DNA from: Thiomicrorhabdus sp. | Lineage (GTDB): Bacteria; Pseudomonadota; Gammaproteobacteria; Thiomicrospirales; Thiomicrospiraceae | DNA length: 15,673 nt | Reading direction: 5' to 3' | Assembly (NCBI GenBank): GCA_015488565.1 | Contig: WFNQ01000073.1 | Coordinates: 1-15,673 of the forward strand | In this document: piece by piece, positions 7,230 to 15,164 of the stretch | How the letters are laid out: every line of letters starts with the position of its first letter | Position numbering within the stretch: the stretch's first letter is position 1 | Program-made: the position numbers and the translations under genes | The notes under the pieces: model-generated | What the model saw: the letters and a program-made list of their open reading frames with translations, nothing else | Databases searched by the model: none | Told to the model about the DNA's origin: nothing

Positions 7230-7359
7230 GCTTGATACCGAACCTACTTTTTTATAACTTCATCGACAAACAGTGGATATGATATTTGACCCGTTTCTTG
7301 GGGAAAAAATGGGGCATTGACGCACTCCTTGAGCAAAGACCTATCCAAAAATCAATATA

Positions 7360-9987
7360 TTAATGGTGTGGAAGCTGTTTTTGACTTTCTTGAAACAAGT
7401 GTCGCTCTAATTCACACAATTTCTGATCCAGCCTATCAGTCGCCTTAAGGTACTGTTTAATCCATTCATCCAATTGATTTAAGGACTCCAGTGACATATT
7501 GTCCGATCGGTTTCTGAATGACAGCGCCTCTGAAAGAGCGTGATACTGCTGTTTATGTAATGCGTTAACCTCCTTCCAAACAGGAAGACTGGCCAAACTT
7601 GGCTCATGTTGCAACAGCGTAGCTAAAGCAGAAAATAATTCACTTTTTTCAATATGCGCTGCTTCAGCTTCGTTGTATTCAACCTTAATCCCATTCAAAT
7701 ACGATTGAGTGCGAGTTTTCCACAAACGCATATTTTCACAAATATCCGATAAACACACGCCATATATTTCAGGAAACTCACTATTCACCTCGGTAATTGC
7801 TGTATTAATTTTAAATTTTTGTACCTCATGATTGAGTATTTCTGCTTGTGAACTCAATGACAACGCCGTGGCAGAGGTCTCTTCTACCGAAGCCGCATTA
7901 TTTTGAATATTATGATCTAACGCATTCACGGCTTGCGTCATATCCGAGACTTTTGATTGCTGATGCTGAATGGATAACACAACCTCATCCAATGTAACTC
8001 CCATTTTAGCGACACTCTCTTCCACCTTTCCAAAGAGCGCGTGTGTGGCTTTTACTTTATCTGCGCCTTCATGGACTTTAGCCCCTGACTCTTGAATTAA
8101 GGCTTTAATGTCTTTCGCCGCTTCAGCCGATTTTCCAGCCAAATTACGTACCTCACCCGCTACCACAGCAAAACCGCGCCCATGCTCCCCAGCTCGTGCC
8201 GCTTCCACCGCGGCATTTAATGCCAATAAATTCGTTTGGAAAGCAATGCCATCAATTAGACCAATAATGGCTTCAATACGTTCAGATGTACTGGTAATGC
8301 TTTCCATCGCATGAATCGAATCATCCATTGAAGTCCGTGCCTGTTGATTTAAGGTAATCGCTTCTTTCGCGATACCCGATACTCCAATTAACTGCCCTGA
8401 GTTTTCTGATTGCATATCGTTAATACCCTGCATATCGGTATTAATTTCTTGCAGTGTTGCCGCGGCCTCTTGCATTCGATCTGCCAAATAATTAGAGACG
8501 GTTTCAGACTCTTTAGCCGACCCCAATGTGGCTTCTGACACCCCTTTAATTTGCAACATAATACGGCTCAAGTTATCCAATGAGCTATTGGTGGCGCCTT
8601 TCATGGCCGCCAATGAACCGCTAAAGTTTTTATCGATTCGCTTATAAAGATCGCCACTGGCCAATGCCACCATCACTTCAACCATGCCTTCAATCGCATC
8701 ATTTAAACTGGCCAATAAATTATTAATATTATTCGCGGTATACAGATAAAAACCATCCAAACCATCGGTCTCTAAACACACACTGGTGTGCCCTTTTGCC
8801 GCACACTTCATCGCGTTATCTAACGTCGTCTCTACTTTACGTTGCTGTGTTAAGTCTTGCCACTCGATAATCGAACCAATACACTCTCCTGCATCATTCA
8901 CAACGGGACGCTTGATTACTTCTAATGTGATTCCCGAAAGCACCACTTCATAATGACGCTTTTCCAACAAGTCTTCCGAAAAAATAGTGACGCCAGAAGC
9001 TCCTTGATTAAATAGCGTTAATGGTTGTTCAATTAAGCCATTAGGATTCCAATCTTTAAACTCCATTTCTAACATACTCTGATGAGACTGCCACAAACGA
9101 TTCAAGGCCTTATTCATGAAAATGACTTCATTCAATTTATTCACAACCATCATGGGAGTCGAGGCATTATTTAACGCTTTTGTTAAACGTATATTTTGAT
9201 TTAACTGTACTCGATTCTCTTCATAAGTTGCCCCCATTTGAATTTGCATAATTCGCAAGCTAGAGGCTAAATCTGAAATCCAAGTCGTGCCATACGTATT
9301 AATCAGCTTCGTAAAGTCACCTTCTGCAATGGCTTTTGATACGGTCACAAAAGCATCTGTTTTACGGCGAATAAAACGACTCACAAATAGTGCATAAGCC
9401 AATACCACGGATAACACAACTAACTGCACTAACCAAGGCGCATGAAATACATCCAATGCATCTAAAATGCCCACTAAGCTGGTGAGAACTGTTAATAAAA
9501 CCAACATAAAAACAGGGTTAAAGTGATTTAATAAACTCAGCTTTTTCCCCAAGGTATGAACATAGCCATTTTTTAATGATACTTTGCCCGCTTCTATCGC
9601 TTTATACGCCGCTTCTGCGGCTTGCTTTTGAGCATCGCTAATTCGGCGACGAACCGACAGGTAGCCAACAACGTCACCATTTTTTAAGACCGGTGTCACA
9701 TTGGCCTCAACCCAATAGTGATTGCCATTTTTACAACGGTTTTTTACCAACTGTGTCCAAGGTTTTCCCGACTGGATGGTCTCCCATAAATCTTTAAACG
9801 CGGCTTTGGGTACATCTGGGTGACGCAATAAATTATGCGGTTGCCCAATCAACTCTTCACGTGCATAGCCACTCACTCGAACAAACGTATCATTCACACT
9901 CACAATCGTGCCATGCAGATCCGTCTGTGACACAATGGTCTCACCCTCAGGTACTTCTTGCTCTTTTCCTGTTAGCGTCCGATTCAT
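7360..9987 (-). CDS. Methyl-accepting chemotaxis protein with Aer-like PAS, second PAS and CZB-like C terminus
   Basis: An 875-residue chemoreceptor that should signal through CheW/CheA. Domains in order: N-terminal PAS (about 13-118) very like the FAD-binding PAS of Aer, including HPDVPKAAF, GKPWTQLVKNR and NGNHYWVEANVTPV; two membrane segments (about 157-176 and 185-204) with almost no periplasmic loop; HAMP (about 207-258); a second PAS (about 270-382); a second HAMP-like stretch (about 429-475); and the receptor coiled coil with the conserved tip GIAFQTNLLALNAAVEAARAG (580-600 region). The C-terminal segment (about 744-825) has helices and an LWKTRT...LHKQQYH pattern resembling the CZB zinc-binding domain, but the usual CxxGKW cysteine is absent. 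The architecture implies internal redox or energy sensing (aerotaxis) instead of an extracellular ligand. It is monocistronic here. Confidence 0.92.
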   Translation of the reverse strand: MNRTLTGKEQEVPEGETIVSQTDLHGTIVSVNDTFVRVSGYAREELIGQPHNLLRHPDVPKAAFKDLWETIQSGKPWTQLVKNRCKNGNHYWVEANVTPVLKNGDVVGYLSVRRRISDAQKQAAEAAYKAIEAGKVSLKNGYVHTLGKKLSLLNHFNPVFMLVLLTVLTSLVGILDALDVFHAPWLVQLVVLSVVLAYALFVSRFIRRKTDAFVTVSKAIAEGDFTKLINTYGTTWISDLASSLRIMQIQMGATYEENRVQLNQNIRLTKALNNASTPMMVVNKLNEVIFMNKALNRLWQSHQSMLEMEFKDWNPNGLIEQPLTLFNQGASGVTIFSEDLLEKRHYEVVLSGITLEVIKRPVVNDAGECIGSIIEWQDLTQQRKVETTLDNAMKCAAKGHTSVCLETDGLDGFYLYTANNINNLLASLNDAIEGMVEVMVALASGDLYKRIDKNFSGSLAAMKGATNSSLDNLSRIMLQIKGVSEATLGSAKESETVSNYLADRMQEAAATLQEINTDMQGINDMQSENSGQLIGVSGIAKEAITLNQQARTSMDDSIHAMESITSTSERIEAIIGLIDGIAFQTNLLALNAAVEAARAGEHGRGFAVVAGEVRNLAGKSAEAAKDIKALIQESGAKVHEGADKVKATHALFGKVEESVAKMGVTLDEVVLSIQHQQSKVSDMTQAVNALDHNIQNNAASVEETSATALSLSSQAEILNHEVQKFKINTAITEVNSEFPEIYGVCLSDICENMRLWKTRTQSYLNGIKVEYNEAEAAHIEKSELFSALATLLQHEPSLASLPVWKEVNALHKQQYHALSEALSFRNRSDNMSLESLNQLDEWIKQYLKATDRLDQKLCELERHLFQESQKQLPHH

Positions 9988-10020
9988 GTCCCTATCCTTT
10001 TATCTAAAAAATCTATCACG

Positions 10021-10026
10021 ATTATA
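10021..10026 (-). promoter_or_regulatory. Candidate -10 box for the chemoreceptor gene
   Basis: On the minus strand this reads TATAAT, a perfect -10 box, which would give a leader of about 25 nt before the ATG at 9987; GGATAGGGA lies directly upstream of that start. No good -35 is found at 16-18 bp spacing, and no flagellar sigma-28 promoter is recognisable. Confidence 0.4.
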
Positions 10027-10236
10027 GCCAAAACATCACCCATCAATCAGCCAAAGCCTTATCTAAAATCAACTTTACCACACAATCACTCGTATTAAAG
10101 CAAGTAATCAGATCAAGATAAATGAGTATAAAAACCCGAAATAATCGCTCTTATGCGCACTAAAAACACAAAAAATAAAATCATGACTATTACGAAAATA
10201 CGATAAGTGATTCGAACATGGCATAATACTTCTTCT

Positions 10237-10253
10237 ACGTTATATACGTTATA
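10237..10253. repeat. Tandem ACGTTATA pair upstream of apbE
   Basis: ACGTTATA occurs at 10237-10244 and again at 10246-10253, one base apart, ending 13 bp before the GTG start of apbE. Spacing of 9 bp is close to one helical turn, so it could be a binding site, or chance in AT-rich DNA. The rest of the 279-bp gene-free stretch 9988-10266 shows nothing else I can name apart from a cataat -10-like hexamer at 10222-10227. Confidence 0.35.
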
Positions 10254-10266
10254 AATAGGTTCAAGC

Positions 10267-11313
10267 GTGAAAGTACAACGTTTCTTTTTAAGTAACTTAC
10301 GACAAAAAACTTTACTTTTGGGAGTGCTATTTTTTGTTGCCCTACTCACTCAGTGTAGTTCCTCGCCCCCACCGCCACACAAAGCCACTATCGTTGTTTT
10401 TGGCACGCTTGTGAATATATTAATTTTCCCCCCCCCGCATCAAGAAAAACAAACGGAACAAGCCATTCAATCCGTTGAACAGCAGTTTCATCAATTTCAT
10501 CAGCAGTGGCATGCTTGGGAGCAAGGCGGCATTGTCAGTAAAATCAATCAAGCCATTGCTCAGCAACAACCGATTGAGGTAGCGGAATCGGTAAAAGCAT
10601 TTATTTTAACCTCTCAAAAACTCACCGAACAAAGCCAAGGGCTGTTTGATCCCGGTATTGGACAACTGGTTGCACTTTGGGGCTTTCATTCTGAAACATG
10701 GCAAGGGCCACCACCCAGCACACAAGCGATTCAACGCTGGCTTAACAGTCACCCCAGCATCATGGATATTTATTTTAAAGGCAATGAACTACACAGCCGT
10801 AACCCCAATGTACAACTCGACTTTGGCGGCAACGCCAAAGGCTTGGCCATTAATATGGCGCTAGAGCGTTTACAAAAATCGGGGATTCAAAACGCGCTGG
10901 TAAGCATAGGAGGGGATATGAAAGCCATTGGCTCTAAAAATGGTGCGCCTTGGAAGGTGGGTATTCAAAACCCACAACAGCCAAGCCAAGTGCTGGCAAG
11001 CCTTACCCTAAAAAGTGGAGAAAGCGTGGTCACCTCAGGTAGTTATCAACGGTACTTTGAATGGCAGGGAACATCCTTTTCTCATATTCTAAATCCTAAA
11101 ACGGGCTACCCGGCACACAGCTTTGCATCAGTTACGGTATTACACCCCAACGCCATTACCGCCGATGCCGCCGCAACGGCACTTTTAATTGCGGGGACGG
11201 CGCAGTGGGAAACCATTGCACAATCCATGGGAGTTCAATATGTATTTGCCGTCGATGAACACGGAAAAATATTTCAAACAGACGCCATGGCACAACGAAT
11301 CTCTCTGTTATAA
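10267..11313 (+). CDS. apbE: FAD:protein FMN transferase (ApbE), probable lipoprotein
   Basis: Transfers FMN from FAD onto a threonine of target flavoproteins (for example Nqr or Rnf subunits) outside the inner membrane, needing magnesium. The 348-residue product shows family motifs: SQGLFDPGIGQLVALWGF (about 122-139), the LDFGGNAKGLA block (about 184-194), VSIGGDMKAIG (about 207-217), the SGSYQRYF segment, HILNPKTGYP (about 278-287) and ITADAAATALLI (about 298-309). The start is a GTG with a weak AGG upstream; no ATG fits, and the signal sequence requires this start. The N terminus is basic then hydrophobic and ends LLTQC (Cys30), a lipobox-like site with an unusual Gln at -1. A C9 run (10428-10436) encodes Phe-Pro-Pro-Pro near residue 55. 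No partner flavoprotein gene is in the window. Confidence 0.93.
   Translation: MKVQRFFLSNLRQKTLLLGVLFFVALLTQCSSSPPPPHKATIVVFGTLVNILIFPPPHQEKQTEQAIQSVEQQFHQFHQQWHAWEQGGIVSKINQAIAQQQPIEVAESVKAFILTSQKLTEQSQGLFDPGIGQLVALWGFHSETWQGPPPSTQAIQRWLNSHPSIMDIYFKGNELHSRNPNVQLDFGGNAKGLAINMALERLQKSGIQNALVSIGGDMKAIGSKNGAPWKVGIQNPQQPSQVLASLTLKSGESVVTSGSYQRYFEWQGTSFSHILNPKTGYPAHSFASVTVLHPNAITADAAATALLIAGTAQWETIAQSMGVQYVFAVDEHGKIFQTDAMAQRISLL
10428..10436 (+). repeat. C9 homopolymer within apbE
   Basis: Nine consecutive C bases in codons 54-57 of apbE. A one-base slip would shift the frame just after the lipoprotein signal and abolish the enzyme. Confidence 0.85.
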
Positions 11314-11321
11314 TTTATTCC

Positions 11322-11888
11322 ATGAAAAAACTATCCTCACTTGAACATCATTTTTTAATTGCCATGCCCTCTCTAAATGGCAGCTGGTTCGAAAAAACCG
11401 TTATTTATATCATGGAAGACAATGAGCACGGAACAACTGGGTTTGTGGTGAATTTACCACAAGACTTTCAAGTACAAGATTTATTAAGCCACTTTAATTT
11501 CCCCCCCCCTGAAAATGTCTCTTTTTTAGAGCAACCCATCTTACAAGGTGGGCCTGTGGATGTGGAGCAAGGCTTTATTTTTCATAAACCAGAAGGCCAA
11601 TGGAAAAGCTCTGTTGCTTTACCTGATGGACTGACCATGACATTTTCAGATGATTTTGTCGAAGCATTAAGTAAAAACCAAGCCGCAGAACAATTTCTAA
11701 TCTGCCTTGGCTTTTCAGGCTGGAAACCGGGTCAACTCGCCCAAGAGATACAGAGCAATAGTTGGCTCACCATTTCTTATAACGAAAGCTTGCTGTTTGA
11801 CACCCCCATTGAACAAAAATGGCAGGTGGCACTGGAAACCCTAGGCATCTCTCCCGAATTTTTAACCTTAGAGGCGGGAAATGCCTAA
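11322..11888 (+). CDS. yqgE: YqgE/AlgH family protein (UPF0301)
   Basis: A 188-residue member of the YqgE/AlgH family, whose biochemical role is not settled (AlgH was linked to alginate regulation in pseudomonads). Family features seen are FLIAMPSLNGSWFEKTVIYI (11-30), HGTTGFVVN (36-44), ILQGGPVDVEQGFIFHKP and the late LGFSGWKPGQLAQEI segment. It lies 8 bp after apbE and overlaps ruvX by 8 bp, the ordinary yqgE-yqgF pairing. There is no recognisable Shine-Dalgarno sequence before the ATG; instead TATAAT occurs at 11309-11314 over the apbE stop, so translation is either coupled to apbE or the message is leaderless. A C9 run (11501-11509) lies in codons 60-63. Confidence 0.93.
   Translation: MKKLSSLEHHFLIAMPSLNGSWFEKTVIYIMEDNEHGTTGFVVNLPQDFQVQDLLSHFNFPPPENVSFLEQPILQGGPVDVEQGFIFHKPEGQWKSSVALPDGLTMTFSDDFVEALSKNQAAEQFLICLGFSGWKPGQLAQEIQSNSWLTISYNESLLFDTPIEQKWQVALETLGISPEFLTLEAGNA
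11501..11509 (+). repeat. C9 homopolymer within yqgE
   Basis: Nine consecutive C bases reading Phe-Pro-Pro-Pro at residues 60-63 in the current frame, the same residue string as the tract in apbE. Confidence 0.85.
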
Positions 11889-12327
11889 ACACAAAGCAAC
11901 CGAGCGCCTTTCAGGGGTCGTCATTGGGTTTGATTTTGGTTTACGACGTATTGGCGTGGCCATAGGGCAAACCATTACCCAAACGGCCAGCCCCGAAACC
12001 ATTGTAAAAAGCAAAGATGGCAAACCCGATTGGGAACACATTAGCCGCCTATTTGAAGCATGGCAACCCGTTGCCATTGTGGTGGGTCTGCCCATGCGTT
12101 TAGATGGTTCGGAACAAGCCTTAACCCAGCCCGCTCGTAAATTTGGTCAACGCCTTAGTGGCCGTTACCACTGCCCTATTTTTTATATGGAAGAACAGCT
12201 CAGCTCCATTGCCGCTGAAAGTCGCCAACTCAAACAAACCCATATTGATGACCATGCGGCACAAATTATTTTAGAAAACTGGCTTCAAGCCAATGCACTG
12301 ACTCATGCACAAACCAAGGTAACTTAG
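11881..12327 (+). CDS. ruvX: RuvX/YqgF Holliday-junction resolvase-like nuclease, pre-16S rRNA processing
   Basis: A 148-residue RNase H-fold protein of the YqgF family, implicated in 5' maturation of 16S rRNA. The fold's acidic residues are visible: Asp18 in VIGFDFGLRRIGVAIG, an acidic pair Glu104-Glu105 in YMEEQLSS, and Asp123/Asp124 in HIDDHAAQIIL; GLPMRLDGSEQ (69-79) is the family loop. The middle motif usually reads DERL, so here Asp is Glu and Arg is Gln, a conservative but real departure. GAGGCGGG lies just before the ATG, inside the end of yqgE, giving an 8-bp overlap. The stop codon TAG is part of the AGGA ribosome binding site of pyrR. Confidence 0.93.
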   Translation: MPKHKATERLSGVVIGFDFGLRRIGVAIGQTITQTASPETIVKSKDGKPDWEHISRLFEAWQPVAIVVGLPMRLDGSEQALTQPARKFGQRLSGRYHCPIFYMEEQLSSIAAESRQLKQTHIDDHAAQIILENWLQANALTHAQTKVT

Positions 12328-12335
12328 GACGTTTT

Positions 12336-12848
12336 ATGACGGAACTTAATATTCAAGCCGATACGCTTATTGAAGCCATTTGCACTCAATTACGCCAAAA
12401 AGACATTCTAAAACGATCCCCTAAAATGATTGGCATTCGCACGGGTGGCGAATGGGTGGCACAAAAACTGCATCAAAAACTGGAATTACCCGATCCACTT
12501 GGGGTGATTGATATCTCATTTTACCGCGATGATTTTTCTAAAATTGGCTTAAACCCCACCATTAAACCATCCGATATTCCTTGGGGTGTAGACGACCAAC
12601 ACATTATTTTAGTCGATGATGTACTGTTCACTGGGCGTACCATTCGCGCCGCTTTAAATGAAATTTTTGATTATGGTCGCCCAGCAAGCGTGACCTTAGT
12701 CACCTTACTCGATCGAAAAGGCTGCCGAGAGCTGCCCTTTCAGGCCGATATTGTCGGCATGACCATCGAATGCCATAAAACCATTAAAGTCACCGGACCC
12801 GACCCCTTAAAAGTGACGCTTTTAGAAAAACAGGAGGAAACCGCATGA
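12336..12848 (+). CDS. pyrR: PyrR-type pyrimidine regulator (phosphoribosyltransferase fold)
   Basis: A 170-residue protein of the type I phosphoribosyltransferase fold. The PRPP loop ILVDDVLFTGRTI (91-103) and MIGIRTGGEWVA (31-42) are typical of PyrR, as is LLDRKGCRELPFQADIVG. In Bacillus PyrR is an RNA-binding attenuator and uracil phosphoribosyltransferase; in pseudomonads the homologue regulates pyr genes and lacks the enzyme activity. Position directly before pyrB and the pyrC'-type gene fits the pseudomonad layout. AGGA at 12326-12329 is 6 bases before the ATG, and the end overlaps pyrB by ATGA. No PyrR-type attenuator is visible ahead of it because ruvX abuts, so how it would act here is open. 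Confidence 0.94.
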   Translation: MTELNIQADTLIEAICTQLRQKDILKRSPKMIGIRTGGEWVAQKLHQKLELPDPLGVIDISFYRDDFSKIGLNPTIKPSDIPWGVDDQHIILVDDVLFTGRTIRAALNEIFDYGRPASVTLVTLLDRKGCRELPFQADIVGMTIECHKTIKVTGPDPLKVTLLEKQEETA

Positions 12849-13876
12849 GTTCACGTCTGTCCAGTCCAAACATTCAACTCAATGAGCTTGGAAAACTGCA
12901 CCATTTTCTAACCCTTGAAGGCCTAAAAGCGCACCACCTGACTGAAATTTTAGACACCACCGAATCCTTTATTAATCCCAATACCAACGAGATTAAAAAA
13001 GTGCCTTTACTACGTGGTAAAAGCATTATGAACCTGTTTTTTGAACCGAGCACCCGTACCCGTACCACCTTTGAAATTGCCGAAAAACGCCTTTCTGCCG
13101 ATGTCTCCAGCCTAGACATTCAAACCTCTGCCACCAAAAAAGGCGAATCTCTGCTCGATACGTTATGGAATTTACAGGCAATGCAAGCCGATATGTTTGT
13201 TATTCGCCATGCTCAAAGTGGCGCGGCACAATTTTTTGCCCAGCACGTTGCCCCCCATGTACACGTACTCAACGCAGGCGATGGACAACACGCCCACCCC
13301 ACACAAGCGATGCTCGATATGTTTACTATTCGTAAGCACATGGGCGATATTTTTGACCTTAAAATTGCCATTGTTGGCGATGTACAACACAGCCGTGTCG
13401 TACGATCACAAATTCAAGCTCTCAGTATTTTAGAAGCGCGAGAAATTCGAGTCGTAGGGCCTAAAACCCTCATGCCAGAAAACCCTGAAGCCTTAGGCGT
13501 ACACATATATCACAATATGGAAGAGGGCATTACAGGCGTGGATGTCATTATTATGGTACGCCTGCAAAATGAACGCATGACCAGTGCCCTTATTCCCAGC
13601 GAAAAAGAATTTTTTAAACTCTACGGTCTCACCGAAGCACGTCTAGCACTGGCCAAACCAAATGCCATTGTCATGCACCCTGGCCCCATTAACCGTGGCG
13701 TTGAAATTGAATCGGCGGTGGCCGATGGCCCGCAATCGGTTATTTTAGAGCAAGTTACCTACGGCATTGCCGTTCGCATGGCAGTGATGTCGATTATTAT
13801 GAGCAATGCCGCGCAACTCACCCAGTACCAAACAGAGAAAAGCGTTCAAGAAACCGCTCAGGAGGAGCAAGCATGA
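12845..13876 (+). CDS. pyrB: Aspartate carbamoyltransferase catalytic chain
   Basis: Condenses carbamoyl phosphate and aspartate to N-carbamoyl-aspartate in pyrimidine synthesis. The 343-residue protein shows the carbamoyl-phosphate site FFEPSTRTRTTFE (65-77), the ATKKGES loop (96-102), AHPTQAMLD (150-158), the aspartate-site MVRLQNER (237-244) and MHPGPINRGVEI (277-288). It is about 30 residues longer than E. coli PyrB, with extensions at both ends, like pseudomonad chains that need a dihydroorotase-like partner to assemble. AGGAGGA precedes the ATG; it overlaps pyrR and the next gene by 4 bp each, so the three are translationally coupled. No pyrI regulatory chain is in the window. Confidence 0.97.
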   Translation: MSSRLSSPNIQLNELGKLHHFLTLEGLKAHHLTEILDTTESFINPNTNEIKKVPLLRGKSIMNLFFEPSTRTRTTFEIAEKRLSADVSSLDIQTSATKKGESLLDTLWNLQAMQADMFVIRHAQSGAAQFFAQHVAPHVHVLNAGDGQHAHPTQAMLDMFTIRKHMGDIFDLKIAIVGDVQHSRVVRSQIQALSILEAREIRVVGPKTLMPENPEALGVHIYHNMEEGITGVDVIIMVRLQNERMTSALIPSEKEFFKLYGLTEARLALAKPNAIVMHPGPINRGVEIESAVADGPQSVILEQVTYGIAVRMAVMSIIMSNAAQLTQYQTEKSVQETAQEEQA

Positions 13877-15159
13877 GACTCGCTATCACCAACGGACGTG
13901 TAATTGACCCTGCCCAAAACATTGATAAAATCACCAACCTCTACCTCTCTCGTGGCAAAATTGCTGGCATTGGCGCTCACCCTCCTGAAGGATTCAGTCC
14001 TGATAAAGAGCTGGATGCCACAGATAAGTGGATTATTCCTGGATTAGTTGATTTACAAGCCCGCTTAGGCGAACCCGGCAGCCACTATGCCGGCTCCATC
14101 GCCACGGAAACCCAAGCGGCGGTGGCAGGTGGTATTACCAGCATTTGTTGCCCCCCCGATACCACCCCCGTAAACGACTCCCAAGCGGTTACCGAGCTAC
14201 TGCAACGCCGAGCGCGTCAAGCCGCCACCGCATTTGTCATGCCCATAGGCGCCTTAACACAAGCCTTACAAGGCGAACGCTTAAGCAGTATTTACGCATT
14301 AAAACAAGCAGGCTGTGTTGCGCTGAGCCAAGCCAATCAACCCATTCAAAATGCCTTAACTCTTAAAAATGCCTTAGAGTACACCGCCTCGCATGACATT
14401 GTGGTGATGCTCCGATGTGAAGACCGCCAACTTAAAAACAATGGCGTGGCACACAGCGGCATGGTCAGTACACGCATGGGCTTACCTGAAATTCCGCCTT
14501 CTGCCGAAACATCCGCCTTAGCACGAGATTTAATTTTGGTAGAAGAAACCGGCATTCGCGCCCATTTTTCACAACTCTCCTGCGCCCGTTCCGTAGAAAT
14601 GATTGCCGAAGCCAAACAACGTGGTTTACCAATTACCTGTGATGTGGCAATTCACCAACTGCACTTAACTGAAATGGATGTATTAGGCTTTAACAGCCTG
14701 TTTCATGTTTCCCCCCCCTTACGCAGCATGGCCGACAAACAAGCACTATTAAATGGTCTAAAAACAGGCGTGATTGATGCCGTGGTCAGCGACCACACCC
14801 CCATTCACAAAGACGATAAGCTACTGCCCTTTGGTGAAAGCCTTCCGGGCATCAGTGGGTTAGAAACCTTATTGCCTCTCCTGCTTAAACTGGTCAATGA
14901 TTACGGACTGGATTTAATGACCGCCATTCGTGCCGTCACCCATAACCCCGCCAGTATTTTAAGCATTCAGACTGGTAGCCTAAAAAACAATCATTCCGCC
15001 GATTTATGCATTTTAGACCCGCATGGTTACTGGACATTAAACCCTGAAAACATGGTGAGTGAAGGCAAAAATACCCCCTTTCAAGGCTGGGAATTTATTG
15101 GCACCGTCGAACAAACTTTTTTTCAGGGTCGTCCTGTTTATCGTAACCCAAATGTATAA
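13873..15159 (+). CDS. pyrC': Dihydroorotase-like non-catalytic subunit (PyrC'/PyrX)
   Basis: A 428-residue member of the dihydroorotase/amidohydrolase family that has probably lost catalysis. The usual metal-binding block D-L-H-x-H-L-R-E-P-G reads DLQARLGEPG (60-69): both zinc histidines are replaced (Gln62, Arg64) and the substrate-binding arginine is Gly66. Other positions persist, such as AHFSQLS (His231), IHQLHLT (His261) and SDHTP (Asp307), so the fold is intact and not decaying. In Pseudomonas putida a similar inactive PyrC' is required for assembly of active ATCase with PyrB; the 4-bp overlap with pyrB supports the same role. A catalytic PyrC should lie elsewhere. C7 (14151-14157) and C8 (14711-14718) runs lie inside the gene. 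AGGAGGAG precedes the ATG. Confidence 0.93.
   Translation: MRLAITNGRVIDPAQNIDKITNLYLSRGKIAGIGAHPPEGFSPDKELDATDKWIIPGLVDLQARLGEPGSHYAGSIATETQAAVAGGITSICCPPDTTPVNDSQAVTELLQRRARQAATAFVMPIGALTQALQGERLSSIYALKQAGCVALSQANQPIQNALTLKNALEYTASHDIVVMLRCEDRQLKNNGVAHSGMVSTRMGLPEIPPSAETSALARDLILVEETGIRAHFSQLSCARSVEMIAEAKQRGLPITCDVAIHQLHLTEMDVLGFNSLFHVSPPLRSMADKQALLNGLKTGVIDAVVSDHTPIHKDDKLLPFGESLPGISGLETLLPLLLKLVNDYGLDLMTAIRAVTHNPASILSIQTGSLKNNHSADLCILDPHGYWTLNPENMVSEGKNTPFQGWEFIGTVEQTFFQGRPVYRNPNV
14711..14718 (+). repeat. C8 homopolymer within pyrC'
   Basis: Eight consecutive C bases reading Ser-Pro-Pro at residues 280-282. A second, C7, run lies at 14151-14157 in the same gene. Confidence 0.8.
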
Positions 15160-15164
15160 ATATC

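Noticed and set aside
7230..7359. Search for a terminator between the convergent ankB and chemoreceptor genes.
   Set aside because: Only tiny inverted pairs such as AATG/CATT and CCC/GGG occur, without a proper stem followed by a T-run.
10113..10185. Minus-strand frame encoding a short hydrophobic peptide (begins MILFFVFLVRIRA).
   Set aside because: Only 23 codons from its ATG, no SD, and the hydrophobicity follows from AT-rich sequence; no support as a small membrane protein gene.
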